64,000 bases of DNA from Acanthosoma haemorrhoidale (taxonomy: Eukaryota > Arthropoda > Insecta > Hemiptera > Acanthosomatidae). The notes beneath the pieces were generated by a model. The model saw nothing but the letters and a program-made list of their open reading frames with translations, searched no databases and was not told the origin of the DNA. Each line of letters starts with the position of its first letter. The stretch's first letter is position 1. The position numbers and the translations under genes were made by a program. Shown piece after piece: positions 41,101 through 45,719 of the stretch. The stretch spans positions 124,256,639 through 124,320,638 of the forward strand of contig OV884009.1 in the NCBI GenBank assembly GCA_930367205.1. The letters run 5' to 3'.

Positions 41101-44100
41101 CACTATCGGTGCATCAAAACGAACAGCCATGCAAATCATCATGCCTCTAAAATACCTTTAAAAAGGTACTAGTTTCAAACACATTAATAACTGATGATTT
41201 TATTGAATTTTTGTTGTTACTGTTTGAAAAAACAAAACATAAATTATTCATTTTTAATAAGGATGTTGAGATTTTTAATTTGATAATCTCCTCAAAATTA
41301 CTCCATTAATCTCCTCGCCCAAAGGATTTCCATCTGCGATTCGTTGCGGAAACGTGAAGAAAACAATTTGAAGAGAATGATGACAGGGGACGAAAAGTGG
41401 ATCGTCTATAACAATGTGGAGCGCAAACTCTCATGGGGGAAGCAGGTGGTGAATTACCACAAACAACCCTTAAAGCAGGACTTCACCCAAAGAAGGTTAT
41501 GCTCTCGATTTGGTGGGATTGGAGGGGTGTTGTCTTTTACGAACTTCTTCCCACGAACAGGACCATCAATTCGGATGTGTACTGTGACCAGCTGGACAAA
41601 TTAAATGCAGCGATCCACCAGAAGCATCCAGAACTAGCCAACCGTAAGTGGATTGTCTTCCATCACGACAATGTCAGGTCGCACACTTCTTTGCAGACGC
41701 GGCAGAAGTTACTGGAGCTTGGCTTGGAAGTTCTGCCGCACCCTCCATATTCGCCCGACCTTGCACCTTCAGATTTCCACCTGGAATCTCTTCGGTCTCT
41801 TCAAAATTCATTGAATGGACAGACCTTCAACTCTGAAGAAGATGTAAAAATCCACTTGGAAAATTTTTTGCCAGTAAAGACAGGAAATTCTTTGAGCATG
41901 GAATTATGAATCTGCCCATGATATAGCAGAAGATACTGGCACAAAACGGCAATTATATCATTGATTGAATAAATCGCTTTGTGTTTAAAAGTTGTGTCTT
42001 ATTTTCACTTAAAAAACCGAACAGACTTTTTGGCCTACCTATTATATAGTTCTTTATTATTTTACTTTGTTTTACATTTAAAGTTAGTGATTTCCACTCC
42101 CATTGGCTACACAAATCGACAGTCAGGCATTCTTTTGACGGTTTGTATCCTGAATTTTTTGTTTTATGTTTTATTGAGGAGCAGTTTATAATTTAGGCAC
42201 ATTTCTTCAATGTTACAAACTTACTCCGGAAGCAAGTTGTTTAAATTTATCGATGAATACCTCTGCCCCAGCAATGTCAGATAAAAGCTTTTCACCTGAA
42301 ATAGAAAATTGTTGAATTCCATGGTGATATTTCCATTGTTTGCTCCACCCTTCCTTCTGAGACAGTAAATGTATCAGCTGAAGAATTCTGCTCACTTATT
42401 TTTGTATATAAGGCAATTGCTTTCTCCTGAATTATTGGCCTGATAATTTAGTCCCTTTTTTCCGTTCTTGGTTAATCCAAATCCATATCGTGTCATGTAA
42501 TATTTCCAGTTTTGGTTTTTCAACGCTTTTCATTCTGAATGACTGTCATTGAAAATGATTCAATATTCTTTCTTTCTTCTCCAAAAATACTCATTGTGAA
42601 CTCGCCAGTTTGATTTCCAGTGTTCTGAGTATATTGAGTGCACAATGGGGACCACGTGTTCAGGAGTTTTGTTAAAGTAAAGAATAGCTGGCTGTTTAAT
42701 AGTTTGACACTGCTCTCACTGCCATGAGTTCTGCACAAACCCGGCCAGGATAATGTTATCTCTGCTGGCCATGAATGCATCTCATCTTAGCTACTGGCAC
42801 TTCCTTCAATTATATGACAATAATGACCTCTGAGACTGTTCTAGGGGGCTATGCATATCAGTCCAATGTAGATGAAATCTCACATGATTGTTTAAAAGAA
42901 AATTGTTTGCTAGGAGGCAGCTGATATCTCGCCATGAAAATAAAGTTTGTAATCCAATCAAGGATCACATTGCCCAAATATCCACAATAATCCAAGAAAA
43001 AATCATATGGAAATTATGAGAGTAACTGCGACCATTGCACACTTGTGAGCAAGTAGGTTCTAACATCTTATGAAGGCTTATCTAGCTGTTGCTCTGGTTT
43101 GTGTTGCAGATTATTTCAGGCTATATCAATTATGGAACTTAAAGTTCTGTTTCAAAGAACTGAGAAAATGTTGTGATGTTTGTAGTCTCTCAATTATGAC
43201 ATGACATTCAGAGTAAAATATAAATCAAGGTTTGTTTTAAAGGAACATTTTTCATTGAATTTTATAAACAAATATAAGTAGGTTTGTTAGTAAAGTGTCG
43301 GTTACATTGAGACAAAATTACTTGTAACTAAGTTTAAAGTATTTCTCGTTGATCTCATCCAAATTTAACTAACATTTGGACACATTTAAACTGAAGCAAA
43401 GGGCAATTCCCTGTACATGTTTTTAAAAAGAAAAAAACAGTTATTCTCATAATTGGTAATTGTTTTACTTGTTTTTTTGGTTTTTTTTGTTAACAGTTCA
43501 CCAATACATACTGAAATAAAGCCCCAACAAGATTTTTCTAACTTGACTCATCTTTTACAAGTAGATGAAGAAAATTTATCTACTGAATACACTGATGATC
43601 GAGGGGGAGGGCGGATTATGTTTCCTTCTTCAGGTGAGTTTTTTATGCAGTTTTAATGTTTATGTTTTCAAGGCTTGGTCCATGACCCATGTTTATGTGA
43701 TATTTCAGCAGGTTTTTTGCACAAACTTCTTTGACAATTTATTATTATTAAATTTGAAAAAAGTTATGCTATTTAATAAGTGGCCATTATATAAATTGCC
43801 AGATTATAAATCTGAAAAATGTTTTTCTTAATGTGATGAATATCCAAAAAGGTTGTCTATTAATTTAATACATAGAGATCCAAAACAGGTTCAGTTGCTG
43901 TCTCGAAATTATAAGTTTGAGAACCCGCAATACATGGCAAACCCTGTTGCCGCTCTGTGCACTATTCTTCTATCCATATGATCCCTTTACTTTGATAATG
44001 TCAATCACTAAGCAATAAGCAAATTAATGATTAGTCCCCTGCCCGTATGTGGCAACACCACGTCAAGTAGCCCCTTCATCTCAAGCATCTAATTTCATGT

Positions 44101-44392
44101 CGGCAACTATAATTATTTTGAAAAGTTATAATTATTTGTGGGATATCATAAACTTGTGTTTTGTTGTATAGTTGATCCTGAGAATAGAAAACGCGTTGTA
44201 GAATGTACGAAATACCCTTACATAGGAAAAGAATGTGCAAAAAAACGAAAGCAAGATTTACTCAGCCCTGACCAAGGAGGTGGATCTGTCCTTATGAATT
44301 TGCTTGTGTCTGGCCATGACATAAACTCTGGATACATATGCCTTGATCCTCAGCAATCTTCTATTAGTAATATATTTAAAAAAGAATCATAA
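3906..44392 (+). CDS. HIF1A: Hypoxia-inducible factor 1-alpha homologue (bHLH-PAS), 11 visible coding exons
   Basis: HIF-alpha is the oxygen-regulated subunit of the HIF transcription factor. It pairs with ARNT through bHLH and PAS domains and binds hypoxia response elements in the nucleus. Spliced exons: 3906-4093, 9832-9977, 10064-10240, 15788-15960, 21717-21823, 21927-22074, 26081-26289, 34288-34502, 38436-38671, 43497-43633, 44172-44392. All junctions are GT-AG and keep frame, giving 651 visible residues. Visible domains: bHLH (about 1-62, basic region [16 protein letters not shown]), PAS-A (about 66-215), PAS-B (about 217-320), N-terminal oxygen-degradation motif LTHLAP (Pro396), second motif RAPYIPM (Pro500), basic patch AKKRKQ (about 601-606), conserved C-terminus [17 protein letters not shown]. 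The start exon is missing from my reading. The protein is shorter than vertebrate HIF-1-alpha (about 826). The bHLH and the APYIPM motif together exclude SIM and trachealess. Introns reach 8 kb and are full of transposons. Confidence 0.96.
4680..5000 (-). pseudogene. Tc1-type transposase relic
   Basis: On the minus strand one frame reads [16 protein letters not shown], followed about 30 codons later by RRDLNLMER. These match the second Asp (DDNA) and the Glu region (DLNPIE-like) of DD34E Tc1 transposases. Several in-frame stops break it and the N-terminal half is absent. No TIRs were found. Confidence 0.6.
5262..5372 (+). repeat. tRNA-like, possible SINE
   Basis: GTAGGTTCGCATCCTGG at about 5345 resembles a polymerase III B box (GGTTCGAATCC), and a weak A-box-like stretch lies about 60 bases upstream. 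A run of A follows directly (TCAAAAAAAA). It does not fold clearly into a tRNA, so a SINE-type repeat is more likely. No second full copy was seen. Confidence 0.3.
7080..7680 (-). pseudogene. Relic of a repeat-associated protein family (GCDTTSAIS motif)
   Basis: Minus-strand frames read [22 protein letters not shown] (about 7560-7640) and, further on, [13 protein letters not shown] with [14 protein letters not shown] (about 7300-7420). This order, an Asp-rich beta-strand block and then GCDTTSA, recalls a multicopy protein family I have seen in invertebrate genomes, but I cannot name it with certainty. It is broken by stops and frameshifts and is not a functional gene. Confidence 0.5.
9832..9977 (+). 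CDS. HIF1A: HIF exon: PAS-A, first part
   Basis: The acceptor is TTTTTACCAG and the donor is GTATAT at 9978. The exon completes a split Gly codon and encodes 49 residues including [15 protein letters not shown] and IIYVSNN, the opening strands of a HIF-type PAS-A domain. It ends in phase 0. Confidence 0.96.
10064..10240 (+). CDS. HIF1A: HIF exon: PAS-A, middle part
   Basis: The acceptor is TTTTCCATGTAG and the donor is GTTTTA. It has 59 codons, phase 0 at both ends. It includes [18 protein letters not shown], the typical HIF PAS helix, and [11 protein letters not shown]. The intron before it is only 86 bp. Confidence 0.96.
10860..11650 (-). pseudogene. Relic of an unclassified multicopy invertebrate repeat protein
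   Basis: Minus-strand frames read, from upstream to downstream, [16 protein letters not shown] (about 11500), [18 protein letters not shown] (about 11330-11390) and a tail reading [11 protein letters not shown] (about 10895). This block order recalls a repetitive protein family in crustacean, aphid and cnidarian genomes that I cannot name. Multiple stops and frameshifts make it a dead copy. Confidence 0.5.
12230..12580. other. GC-richer unassigned patch
   Basis: This is about 350 bp of more balanced composition inside AT-rich intron. No ORF, TIR or known motif was recognised. Its composition suggests an old insertion. Confidence 0.3.
13380..14000 (-). pseudogene. pogo/Tigger (Jerky-like) transposase relic
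   Basis: Read on the minus strand with two or three frameshifts, the segment shows [13 protein letters not shown] (helix-turn-helix), [16 protein letters not shown] and KKLAY (CENP-B-type DNA-binding region), [19 protein letters not shown] and finally [14 protein letters not shown], which holds the first catalytic Asp of a pogo DDE domain. The rest of the DDE domain is missing. No TIRs were recognised. Confidence 0.7.
15788..15960 (+). CDS. HIF1A: HIF exon: end of PAS-A and inter-PAS link
   Basis: The acceptor is TTATTTTAG and the donor is GTAATT. It has 57 codons plus two bases of an Arg codon. It includes VLHITGNF and [19 protein letters not shown], then [17 protein letters not shown], which opens PAS-B in HIF proteins. 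Confidence 0.96.
16864..17850 (-). mobile_element. Tigger/pogo-type DNA transposon relic
   Basis: The left end CAGCAAACTCCCGATTATCC at 16864 matches the style of Tigger/pogo terminal repeats. The minus-strand code reads [15 protein letters not shown], then a stop, then [13 protein letters not shown] (first catalytic Asp), [21 protein letters not shown] and [12 protein letters not shown], where the second catalytic Asp is expected but lost. The C-terminal part (17070-17279) is the longest open piece. The right terminal repeat was not found, and stops and frameshifts show the copy is dead. Confidence 0.75.
17838..18005. repeat. Dispersed repeat, copy 1
   Basis: This segment shares an ordered series of words with 40521-40680: CTATG.CCT..ACAA.TGCTT, TCAGGAGAAGAGGT, TGGTCTT and ATTCACA. 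By eye identity is around 70 percent. It directly adjoins the Tigger relic. The class is unknown; it could be the untranslated end of a larger element. Confidence 0.55.
18006..18423. other. Intronic DNA between repeats
   Basis: This is moderately GC-rich DNA that may be the 5' untranslated end of the transposon whose code starts at 18424. No terminal repeat could be paired with the right side. Confidence 0.35.
18424..19456 (+). pseudogene. Tc1/mariner-superfamily (DDE_3) transposase relic
   Basis: Translation from ATG 18424 across several frameshifts shows [15 protein letters not shown], the helix-turn-helix [32 protein letters not shown], then [13 protein letters not shown] and [19 protein letters not shown] with the first catalytic Asp. 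After a short internal deletion come [10 protein letters not shown] and a second-Asp block that reads [14 protein letters not shown], where Asp has become Tyr. The end reads [20 protein letters not shown]. The catalytic change, frameshifts and deletion make it inactive. No TIR pair was identified. Confidence 0.85.
19457..19748. other. Spacer between two DNA transposons
   Basis: This is about 290 bp with no feature recognised. It may include the 3' end of the preceding element. Confidence 0.4.
19749..20731 (-). mobile_element. pogo-type element with TIRs and truncated transposase
   Basis: The left end CAGTAGAATCCCAATAATTC and the right end, read from the other strand, CAGTGGAATCCCGATTATTC are imperfect inverted repeats flanked by TA on both sides, as in pogo/Tigger elements. 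The 983-bp unit carries one minus-strand ORF (19963-20331) limited to DNA-binding domains. TACGAATTA or close variants recur near both ends: right-hand sites at about 20450, 20531, 20615, 20692 and 20709, and left-hand variants at about 19768 and 19794. Confidence 0.88.
19963..20331 (-). CDS. Truncated pogo transposase, DNA-binding part only (122 aa)
   Basis: The ORF starts [17 protein letters not shown] and continues with [20 protein letters not shown], a Pipsqueak/CENP-B-type helix-turn-helix (residues about 8-55). A second DNA-binding helix region begins at [15 protein letters not shown]. It ends after 122 residues, before any DDE catalytic domain, so it cannot be a working transposase. 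The frame is open throughout its DNA-binding region. It could be a decayed copy, or a protein that still binds the element ends. I see no promoter evidence. Confidence 0.7.
   Translation of the reverse strand: MPPKKVSLSIKEKQQVIKAVASGFKQIDVSKHFNVPRSTITSILKNKDKITSQTSSSKVKRFKTGDYPQPEENLKKWFAQAKNSKFTSWRKYTKELTIPVCKDCVKKKLRIFFIQMIGVYLI
20732..21716. other. AT-rich intron end
   Basis: No gene or repeat is recognised here. It ends with the HIF acceptor ATTTATTTTTAG at 21716. Confidence 0.6.
21717..21823 (+). CDS. HIF1A: HIF exon: PAS-B, first part
   Basis: The exon completes a split Arg codon and then encodes [20 protein letters not shown] and [15 protein letters not shown], the characteristic PAS-B segment of HIF-alpha proteins. 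The donor is GTAAGA. The following intron is only 103 bp. Confidence 0.96.
21927..22074 (+). CDS. HIF1A: HIF exon: PAS-B, second part
   Basis: The acceptor is TTCTAG and the donor is GTAACA. It encodes [20 protein letters not shown] and [20 protein letters not shown], ending NYVVR/S across the splice. This is the strand-rich core of PAS-B, used for ARNT pairing in known HIF proteins. Confidence 0.96.
22330..22900 (+). pseudogene. LINE reverse transcriptase relic, plus strand
   Basis: Plus-strand frames read [15 protein letters not shown] (RT motif with its Asp), [10 protein letters not shown] and [17 protein letters not shown], the ordered palm and fingers blocks of a Jockey/CR1-like reverse transcriptase. 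Where ADD is expected the frame reads [11 protein letters not shown]. Frameshifts and stops are frequent, and no ends are seen. Confidence 0.75.
22910..23720 (-). pseudogene. Second LINE reverse transcriptase relic, minus strand
   Basis: Reading the minus strand from about 23720, one finds [32 protein letters not shown] and [19 protein letters not shown]. The catalytic YADD block is thus YANE. Further on, [17 protein letters not shown] (about 23130) matches the post-RT region of R1/Jockey-like elements. The family differs from the plus-strand copy beside it, so two insertions are involved. Confidence 0.75.
24000..24800 (-). pseudogene. LINE C-terminal domain relic
   Basis: The minus strand reads [18 protein letters not shown], then [20 protein letters not shown] and [13 protein letters not shown]. 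These recall the C-terminal region after the reverse transcriptase in several LINE clades. Stops and frameshifts are present, and it may continue the 22910-23720 relic after rearrangement. Confidence 0.45.
24801..26080. other. AT-rich intron end
   Basis: No gene, TIR pair or RNA gene is recognised in this stretch. It ends at the acceptor TATTTTTCAG at 26080. Confidence 0.55.
26081..26289 (+). CDS. HIF1A: HIF exon: end of PAS-B and linker
   Basis: This exon finishes a split Ser codon and encodes 69 full codons, including [20 protein letters not shown] and [20 protein letters not shown]. It leads from PAS-B into the oxygen-degradation region. The donor is GTAATT at 26290, leaving one base of a Met codon. 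Confidence 0.94.
26690..27060 (-). pseudogene. RTE-type LINE 3' end relic
   Basis: The minus strand reads [10 protein letters not shown], then [20 protein letters not shown] and RLTGTHP. The WFGHV-MD-NR-PKK block is typical of the C-terminal tail of RTE/BovB-like and related LINE proteins. It is short and interrupted by stops. Confidence 0.6.
27072..28310 (+). mobile_element. mariner transposon, nearly full length
   Basis: The left end TCAGGTTGGCCAAAAAGTCC and the right end, read from the other strand, GGGTTGGCCAAAAAGTCC are inverted repeats of about 30 bp. TA dinucleotides at 27070-27071 and 28311-28312 form the target duplication. The unit is 1.24 kb, the expected size for mariner. Confidence 0.93.
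27305..28320 (+). pseudogene. mariner transposase (DD34D), frameshifted
   Basis: The N-terminal half shows ICAVYGED-like [19 protein letters not shown] and the helix-turn-helix [20 protein letters not shown]. The catalytic Asp residues sit in MMTGD (about 27670), [12 protein letters not shown] (about 27935) and [13 protein letters not shown] (about 28030). Compared with the copy at 41308, one base is missing after GGGGAC near 27671, which shifts frame. About 20 codons seem to be missing between the DNA-binding and catalytic parts (27575-27595). The N-terminal start is also disrupted near 27310. It is probably inactive. The family is known for cut-and-paste transposition into TA. Confidence 0.9.
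28311..29048. other. AT-rich intron segment
   Basis: No gene or repeat end is recognised here. A short GC-richer patch at 28930-29030 adjoins the left LTR of Gypsy A. Confidence 0.5.
29049..29223 (-). repeat. Gypsy A 3' LTR
   Basis: It begins TGTTATCGTCTCCCGGCTG and ends TAGCCATAACA, with short inverted termini. It matches 33621-33803 in order along its full length, with several indels. Confidence 0.92.
29224..29233 (-). other. Gypsy A polypurine tract
   Basis: On the element strand GGTAGGGGGG lies directly before the 3' LTR, where plus-strand DNA synthesis is primed in LTR elements. Confidence 0.65.
29640..30320 (-). pseudogene. Gypsy A integrase remnants
   Basis: One minus frame reads [18 protein letters not shown] and [11 protein letters not shown] (about 30050-30140), the zinc-binding N-terminal part. 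About 150 bases later it reads [18 protein letters not shown] and [18 protein letters not shown] (about 29680-29790), the C-terminal GPY/F module. The catalytic DDE core that should separate them by about 600 bp is missing. Confidence 0.8.
30344..31169 (-). pseudogene. Gypsy A RNase H and connection domain
   Basis: Minus frames read [40 protein letters not shown] and [20 protein letters not shown], then [17 protein letters not shown]. This is the connection and RNase H block of Gypsy pol. The TDAS Asp and the SVLE Glu of the active site are visible. Frameshifts separate the pieces. Confidence 0.88.
31170..31850 (-). pseudogene. Gypsy A reverse transcriptase, catalytic site lost
   Basis: The minus strand shows SPLWTIKTKG-like start blocks, [39 protein letters not shown] and [12 protein letters not shown]. 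The catalytic block, normally Y-M/V-D-D, reads stop-Met-Asp-Asn at 31375-31364. Other in-frame stops occur near 31610 and 31390. The enzyme cannot be active. Confidence 0.9.
32182..32330 (-). pseudogene. Gypsy A protease relic
   Basis: The frame reads [20 protein letters not shown] and [11 protein letters not shown]. The retropepsin active site DTG/DSG appears as DTR, so the required Gly is lost. Confidence 0.75.
32331..33591 (-). pseudogene. Gypsy A gag with two CCHC zinc knuckles
   Basis: Near 32560-32670 the minus strand reads [14 protein letters not shown] and [14 protein letters not shown], two perfect C-x2-C-x4-H-x4-C knuckles. Upstream (32730-33591) runs a charged gag region in several frames ([49 protein letters not shown]-like). 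Frameshifts divide it. Gag forms the particle and the knuckles bind RNA in this family. Confidence 0.8.
33603..33621 (-). other. Gypsy A primer binding site
   Basis: Read on the element strand, TGGTGCCGAAACCCAGGAG directly follows the 5' LTR. It starts TGG, as expected for pairing with the CCA end of a tRNA. Which tRNA is not determined. Confidence 0.65.
33621..33803 (-). repeat. Gypsy A 5' LTR
   Basis: It matches the left LTR and ends TAGCCATAACA next to a TA microsatellite at 33804-33830. Confidence 0.9.
33801..33830. repeat. TA microsatellite
   Basis: An AT dinucleotide run abuts the right LTR of Gypsy A. A TATATATATGTATATG run also lies before the left LTR, so the element probably inserted into a TA repeat. 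Confidence 0.85.
34288..34502 (+). CDS. HIF1A: HIF exon: N-terminal oxygen-degradation domain
   Basis: The acceptor is TATATTGCAG and the donor is GTTATT. It encodes a Met split across the splice and 71 codons. [12 protein letters not shown] carries a perfect LxxLAP prolyl hydroxylase motif with Pro396 at 34326-34328. In known HIF proteins hydroxylation of this Pro lets VHL ubiquitinate the protein. The rest is acidic and Ser/Thr-rich. Confidence 0.95.
35869..35972. mobile_element. Hairpin MITE, copy 2
   Basis: It begins GGTTTGTTCCAACACAG and ends TATGTTGGAACT, with the perfect inverted word GTTCCAACA/TGTTGGAAC. It aligns end to end with 2432-2533. Confidence 0.7.
36306..37301 (+). mobile_element. 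piggyBac-like element, 996 bp
   Basis: The ends CCTGTTAACC and GGTTAACAGG are perfect 10-bp inverted repeats, and TTAA flanks both sides (36302-36305 and 37302-37305), the hallmark of piggyBac. Subterminal words are shared in inverted form: GACGTGTAAATACGTC on the left against GCATGTAAATATGTCA on the right, read from the other strand. The element carries one ORF covering only the transposase N-terminus. Confidence 0.93.
36657..37133 (+). CDS. N-terminal piggyBac transposase fragment, intact 158-aa ORF
   Basis: It starts [20 protein letters not shown], an acidic Ser-rich lead (1-60) followed by [20 protein letters not shown] and [18 protein letters not shown], which match the entry into the piggyBac DDE domain. 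[20 protein letters not shown] is followed by a hydrophobic tail ending FPLCFIHK and a stop. No catalytic Asp is present, so it cannot transpose. The ORF is fully open, and ATAAATAAAAAAG lies downstream near 37175 and could serve as a polyadenylation signal. It is probably a deletion derivative. A retained DNA-binding or regulatory protein is possible but not shown. Confidence 0.7.
   Translation: MNESYINDDEINAPAGRKRKRIMSLSSESSDSNFDYHTELNDTKNEEVGPSNSIVSEECLPQNAERPPVPFTAHPGKTFDTPPKKVPFFYLEKFLNEELIKLIKKQTNLYAAQFFGNDPELKPCSRIRKWNGTNEDFFGGILFYLFVILYFPLCFIHK
37690..38065 (-). pseudogene. RTE-type endonuclease relic
   Basis: The minus strand reads [20 protein letters not shown] followed by [20 protein letters not shown] and [15 protein letters not shown]. 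The NQIDH-LID block followed by a degraded SDH-LV region resembles the C-terminal end of RTE endonucleases. It is a fragment without ends. Confidence 0.5.
38071..38145. repeat. CT then TA microsatellite
   Basis: About 9 CT units are followed by about 28 TA units. Confidence 0.95.
38436..38671 (+). CDS. HIF1A: HIF exon: second oxygen-degradation motif
   Basis: The acceptor is TTCATTATAG and the donor is GTTAGT. It has 78 codons plus two bases. [20 protein letters not shown] holds the APYIPM core known from vertebrate HIF (Pro500 here, 38571-38573), but the two Leu of LxxLAP are Ile and Arg. Acidic residues and PLL follow. Confidence 0.95.
39597..40247 (-). repeat. LTR-like dispersed repeat, complete copy
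   Basis: Read on the minus strand it starts TGTTGTGATATTTTAAAATG and ends GAATTATTAACA, so it has LTR-style TG and CA ends. The same sequence in the opposite orientation begins at 63511 and runs to the window end. It has a GC-richer core (39780-39960). No internal coding region is attached, so a solo LTR is the simplest reading. Target duplication is not clear. Confidence 0.6.
40521..40680. repeat. Dispersed repeat, copy 2
   Basis: It shares ordered words with 17838-18005, including TCAGGAGAAGAGGT and GTGGTCTT. The class is unknown. Confidence 0.55.
41308..42042 (+). mobile_element. mariner fragment, 5'-truncated
   Basis: From CTCGCCCAAAGGATTTCCATC this segment follows the mariner at 27590-28310 closely to the right terminal repeat (ACTTTTTGGCCTACCT near 42040). 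The left half is gone. Unlike copy 1 it keeps the TGDEKW frame at the first catalytic Asp. It then shifts frame, and it has a small insertion after FHLE near 41785. The remaining Asp blocks are [11 protein letters not shown] and [12 protein letters not shown]. Inactive. Confidence 0.92.
42213..42420 (-). pseudogene. pogo/Tigger transposase fragment
   Basis: The minus strand reads [20 protein letters not shown] and [20 protein letters not shown], across a frame change. This is the CENP-B-type DNA-binding end of Tigger transposases (compare the W-x-x-x-F-KRHGI and SADV-AA-EF blocks of that family). No catalytic part follows. Confidence 0.6.
43497..43633 (+). CDS. HIF1A: HIF exon: linker to C-terminus
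   Basis: The acceptor is TTGTTAACAG and the donor is GTGAGT. It contributes 45 codons including [20 protein letters not shown], an acidic hydrophobic stretch, and a Gly-rich DRGGGR. No domain of known fold is recognised. Confidence 0.92.
43634..44171. other. Last HIF intron
   Basis: This is a 538-bp AT-rich intron without recognised elements. Confidence 0.85.
44172..44392 (+). CDS. HIF1A: HIF last exon: C-terminal block and stop
   Basis: The acceptor is TTGTTGTATAG and the stop is TAA at 44390-44392. The exon encodes CAKKRKQD (likely nuclear import patch) and [20 protein letters not shown] at the end of the protein. The vertebrate asparagine hydroxylation site (Val-Asn-Ala) recognised by FIH is not seen. 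The 84-residue ORF beginning at 44138 starts inside the intron and is not a separate gene. Confidence 0.95.
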
Positions 44393-44452
44393 TTTCTGTT
44401 GCATTATATTACTTTTGTATTTATATTGTTTATATATATATATATATATATA

Positions 44453-44762
44453 TATAAGATTGGTTAGGTCTTCTTCTTATAACAATAAGTAATCTGTTTC
44501 TCTGCAAAACAAAAGTTTATTTAATTGATAATTAGTTTACAACTATTACAAATAAAATCTAAATCCATACCTGTAAAACAAAAGAAACAACAATTACAGT
44601 TTATTGTTAATACTGTTTGCACTTTACTTGTTTCACACTCAAAAACCTTTTTAAAACCTTCTGGTCATATGTCTCTAGCTCCACCTAGTGGCAGCCAACT
44701 GAATCACGCACGTGATAACAAAGCGCTGCTAATTTAATTGAAGAAAGCTTACTTTCTTTACA
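44453..44762 (-). repeat. Gypsy B 3' LTR
   Basis: On the element strand it begins TGTAAAGAAAGTAAGC and ends CCAATCTTATA. On the plus strand it contains an AATAAA at about 44553 that could serve the HIF transcript. Confidence 0.93.
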
Positions 44763-44774
44763 TCTCCCCCTCCC
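44763..44774 (-). other. Gypsy B polypurine tract
   Basis: GGGAGGGGGAGA on the element strand abuts the 3' LTR. Confidence 0.8.
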
Positions 44775-44813
44775 ACTGTGAAAATTCTCGTGAGAATTTT
44801 TATTATATAATGT

Positions 44814-45719
44814 TTATTCTGCTGGTATCAGTTTTGTTATGTGGAATAATCCTGTGTCTTCGTTTCTTTTTTCAGTTTTGATTTTAAATATAGTATTTGA
44901 TATTTTCTCTGCAATTTTGAATGGTCCAACCCTAAGTTCATCTAATTTTTTCCTATTTAATCTATGTCCGTTTTCAATATATACTAAATCACCTGTATTG
45001 AATTCCCTTTCCTTTCTGTTTTTGTCAAATAATTTCTTATTGTATTCATGTGATTTTATAGTGTTATCTAGAGCTAATTTTCTATCTTCTTTCCAAACCT
45101 CTGCATGTGTTAGTTTCCTTAGTTCTTCAGGTAGCATACTTGTGTTAGTACCATCTAGTAAATATTTAGGTGTAAAACCTGTAACTGAGTGTTCTGTTAT
45201 GTTATATTTGTCCACACATTCTCTTGTTATTGTTGTCCAAGCTTTCTTTTCTTTAGATTCATTGATTCTACATCTTATTTTATTAATTATTGTTTGATTT
45301 AATCTTTCATTTATGCCATTTGAAAATGGTGCATTTAAGGCTGTATAAATGAGTCTGATATCTTGTTCTTTTAGGTAATTTTTGAATTCTTTAGAATTTA
45401 GTCCTGGATATTGGTCTGTTAATATTGTACCTATCTTATTCATTTCTAATGTATTTTGGACTATTTTTATAAAATCACTTGCAGCTTGAGTTTTTGAAGT
45501 TAATATATGTGTGTATCTTGTATAGTGATCAACTAGAAGATGGAGGTATCTTTTCGTTGATCTTTGACCACCAAATCCACCGATCGTATCAATCGACACT
45601 ATCTCATACGGCTTTGTTGCTGGTCCTAATTGAGACATTAATCCATATTTTGCTTGACCTCTATATTTATTCTTTTTACAAATTTCGCAAGTTCTGCATA
45701 TATTCTGAATGTTTTTTTA
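44814..45719 (-). pseudogene. Gypsy B integrase
   Basis: The frame reads CRTCEICKKNKYRGQAKYGL (zinc-binding Cys pair), EIVSIDTIGGFGG (first Asp), TILTDQYPGLNSKEF (second Asp), NERLNQTI (Glu) and LRVGPFKIAEK (GPY/F module). All three catalytic residues are present and the reading frame is open from about 45716 to 44814. It is joined to the upstream pol by a frameshift in an A-run near 45713-45719. The integrase would insert the element DNA into the genome. Confidence 0.88.

Larger units (their letters stand above)
38672..43496. other. HIF intron, 4.8 kb
   Basis: It holds an LTR-like repeat (39597-40247), a dispersed repeat (40521-40680), a mariner fragment (41308-42042) and a pogo fragment (42213-42420). 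The pieces 38672-39596, 40681-41307 and 42421-43496 contain no recognised gene. The minus ORF at 42520-42780 is unassigned. Confidence 0.8.

Noticed and set aside
44138..44392. An 84-codon ORF as a separate gene
   Set aside because: Its first codons lie in the last HIF intron. From 44172 on it is the HIF terminal exon.
44839..45297. 152-codon plus-strand ORF
   Set aside because: It is antisense to the Gypsy B integrase and rich in Ser/Leu/Phe as expected from a reversed Lys-rich frame.
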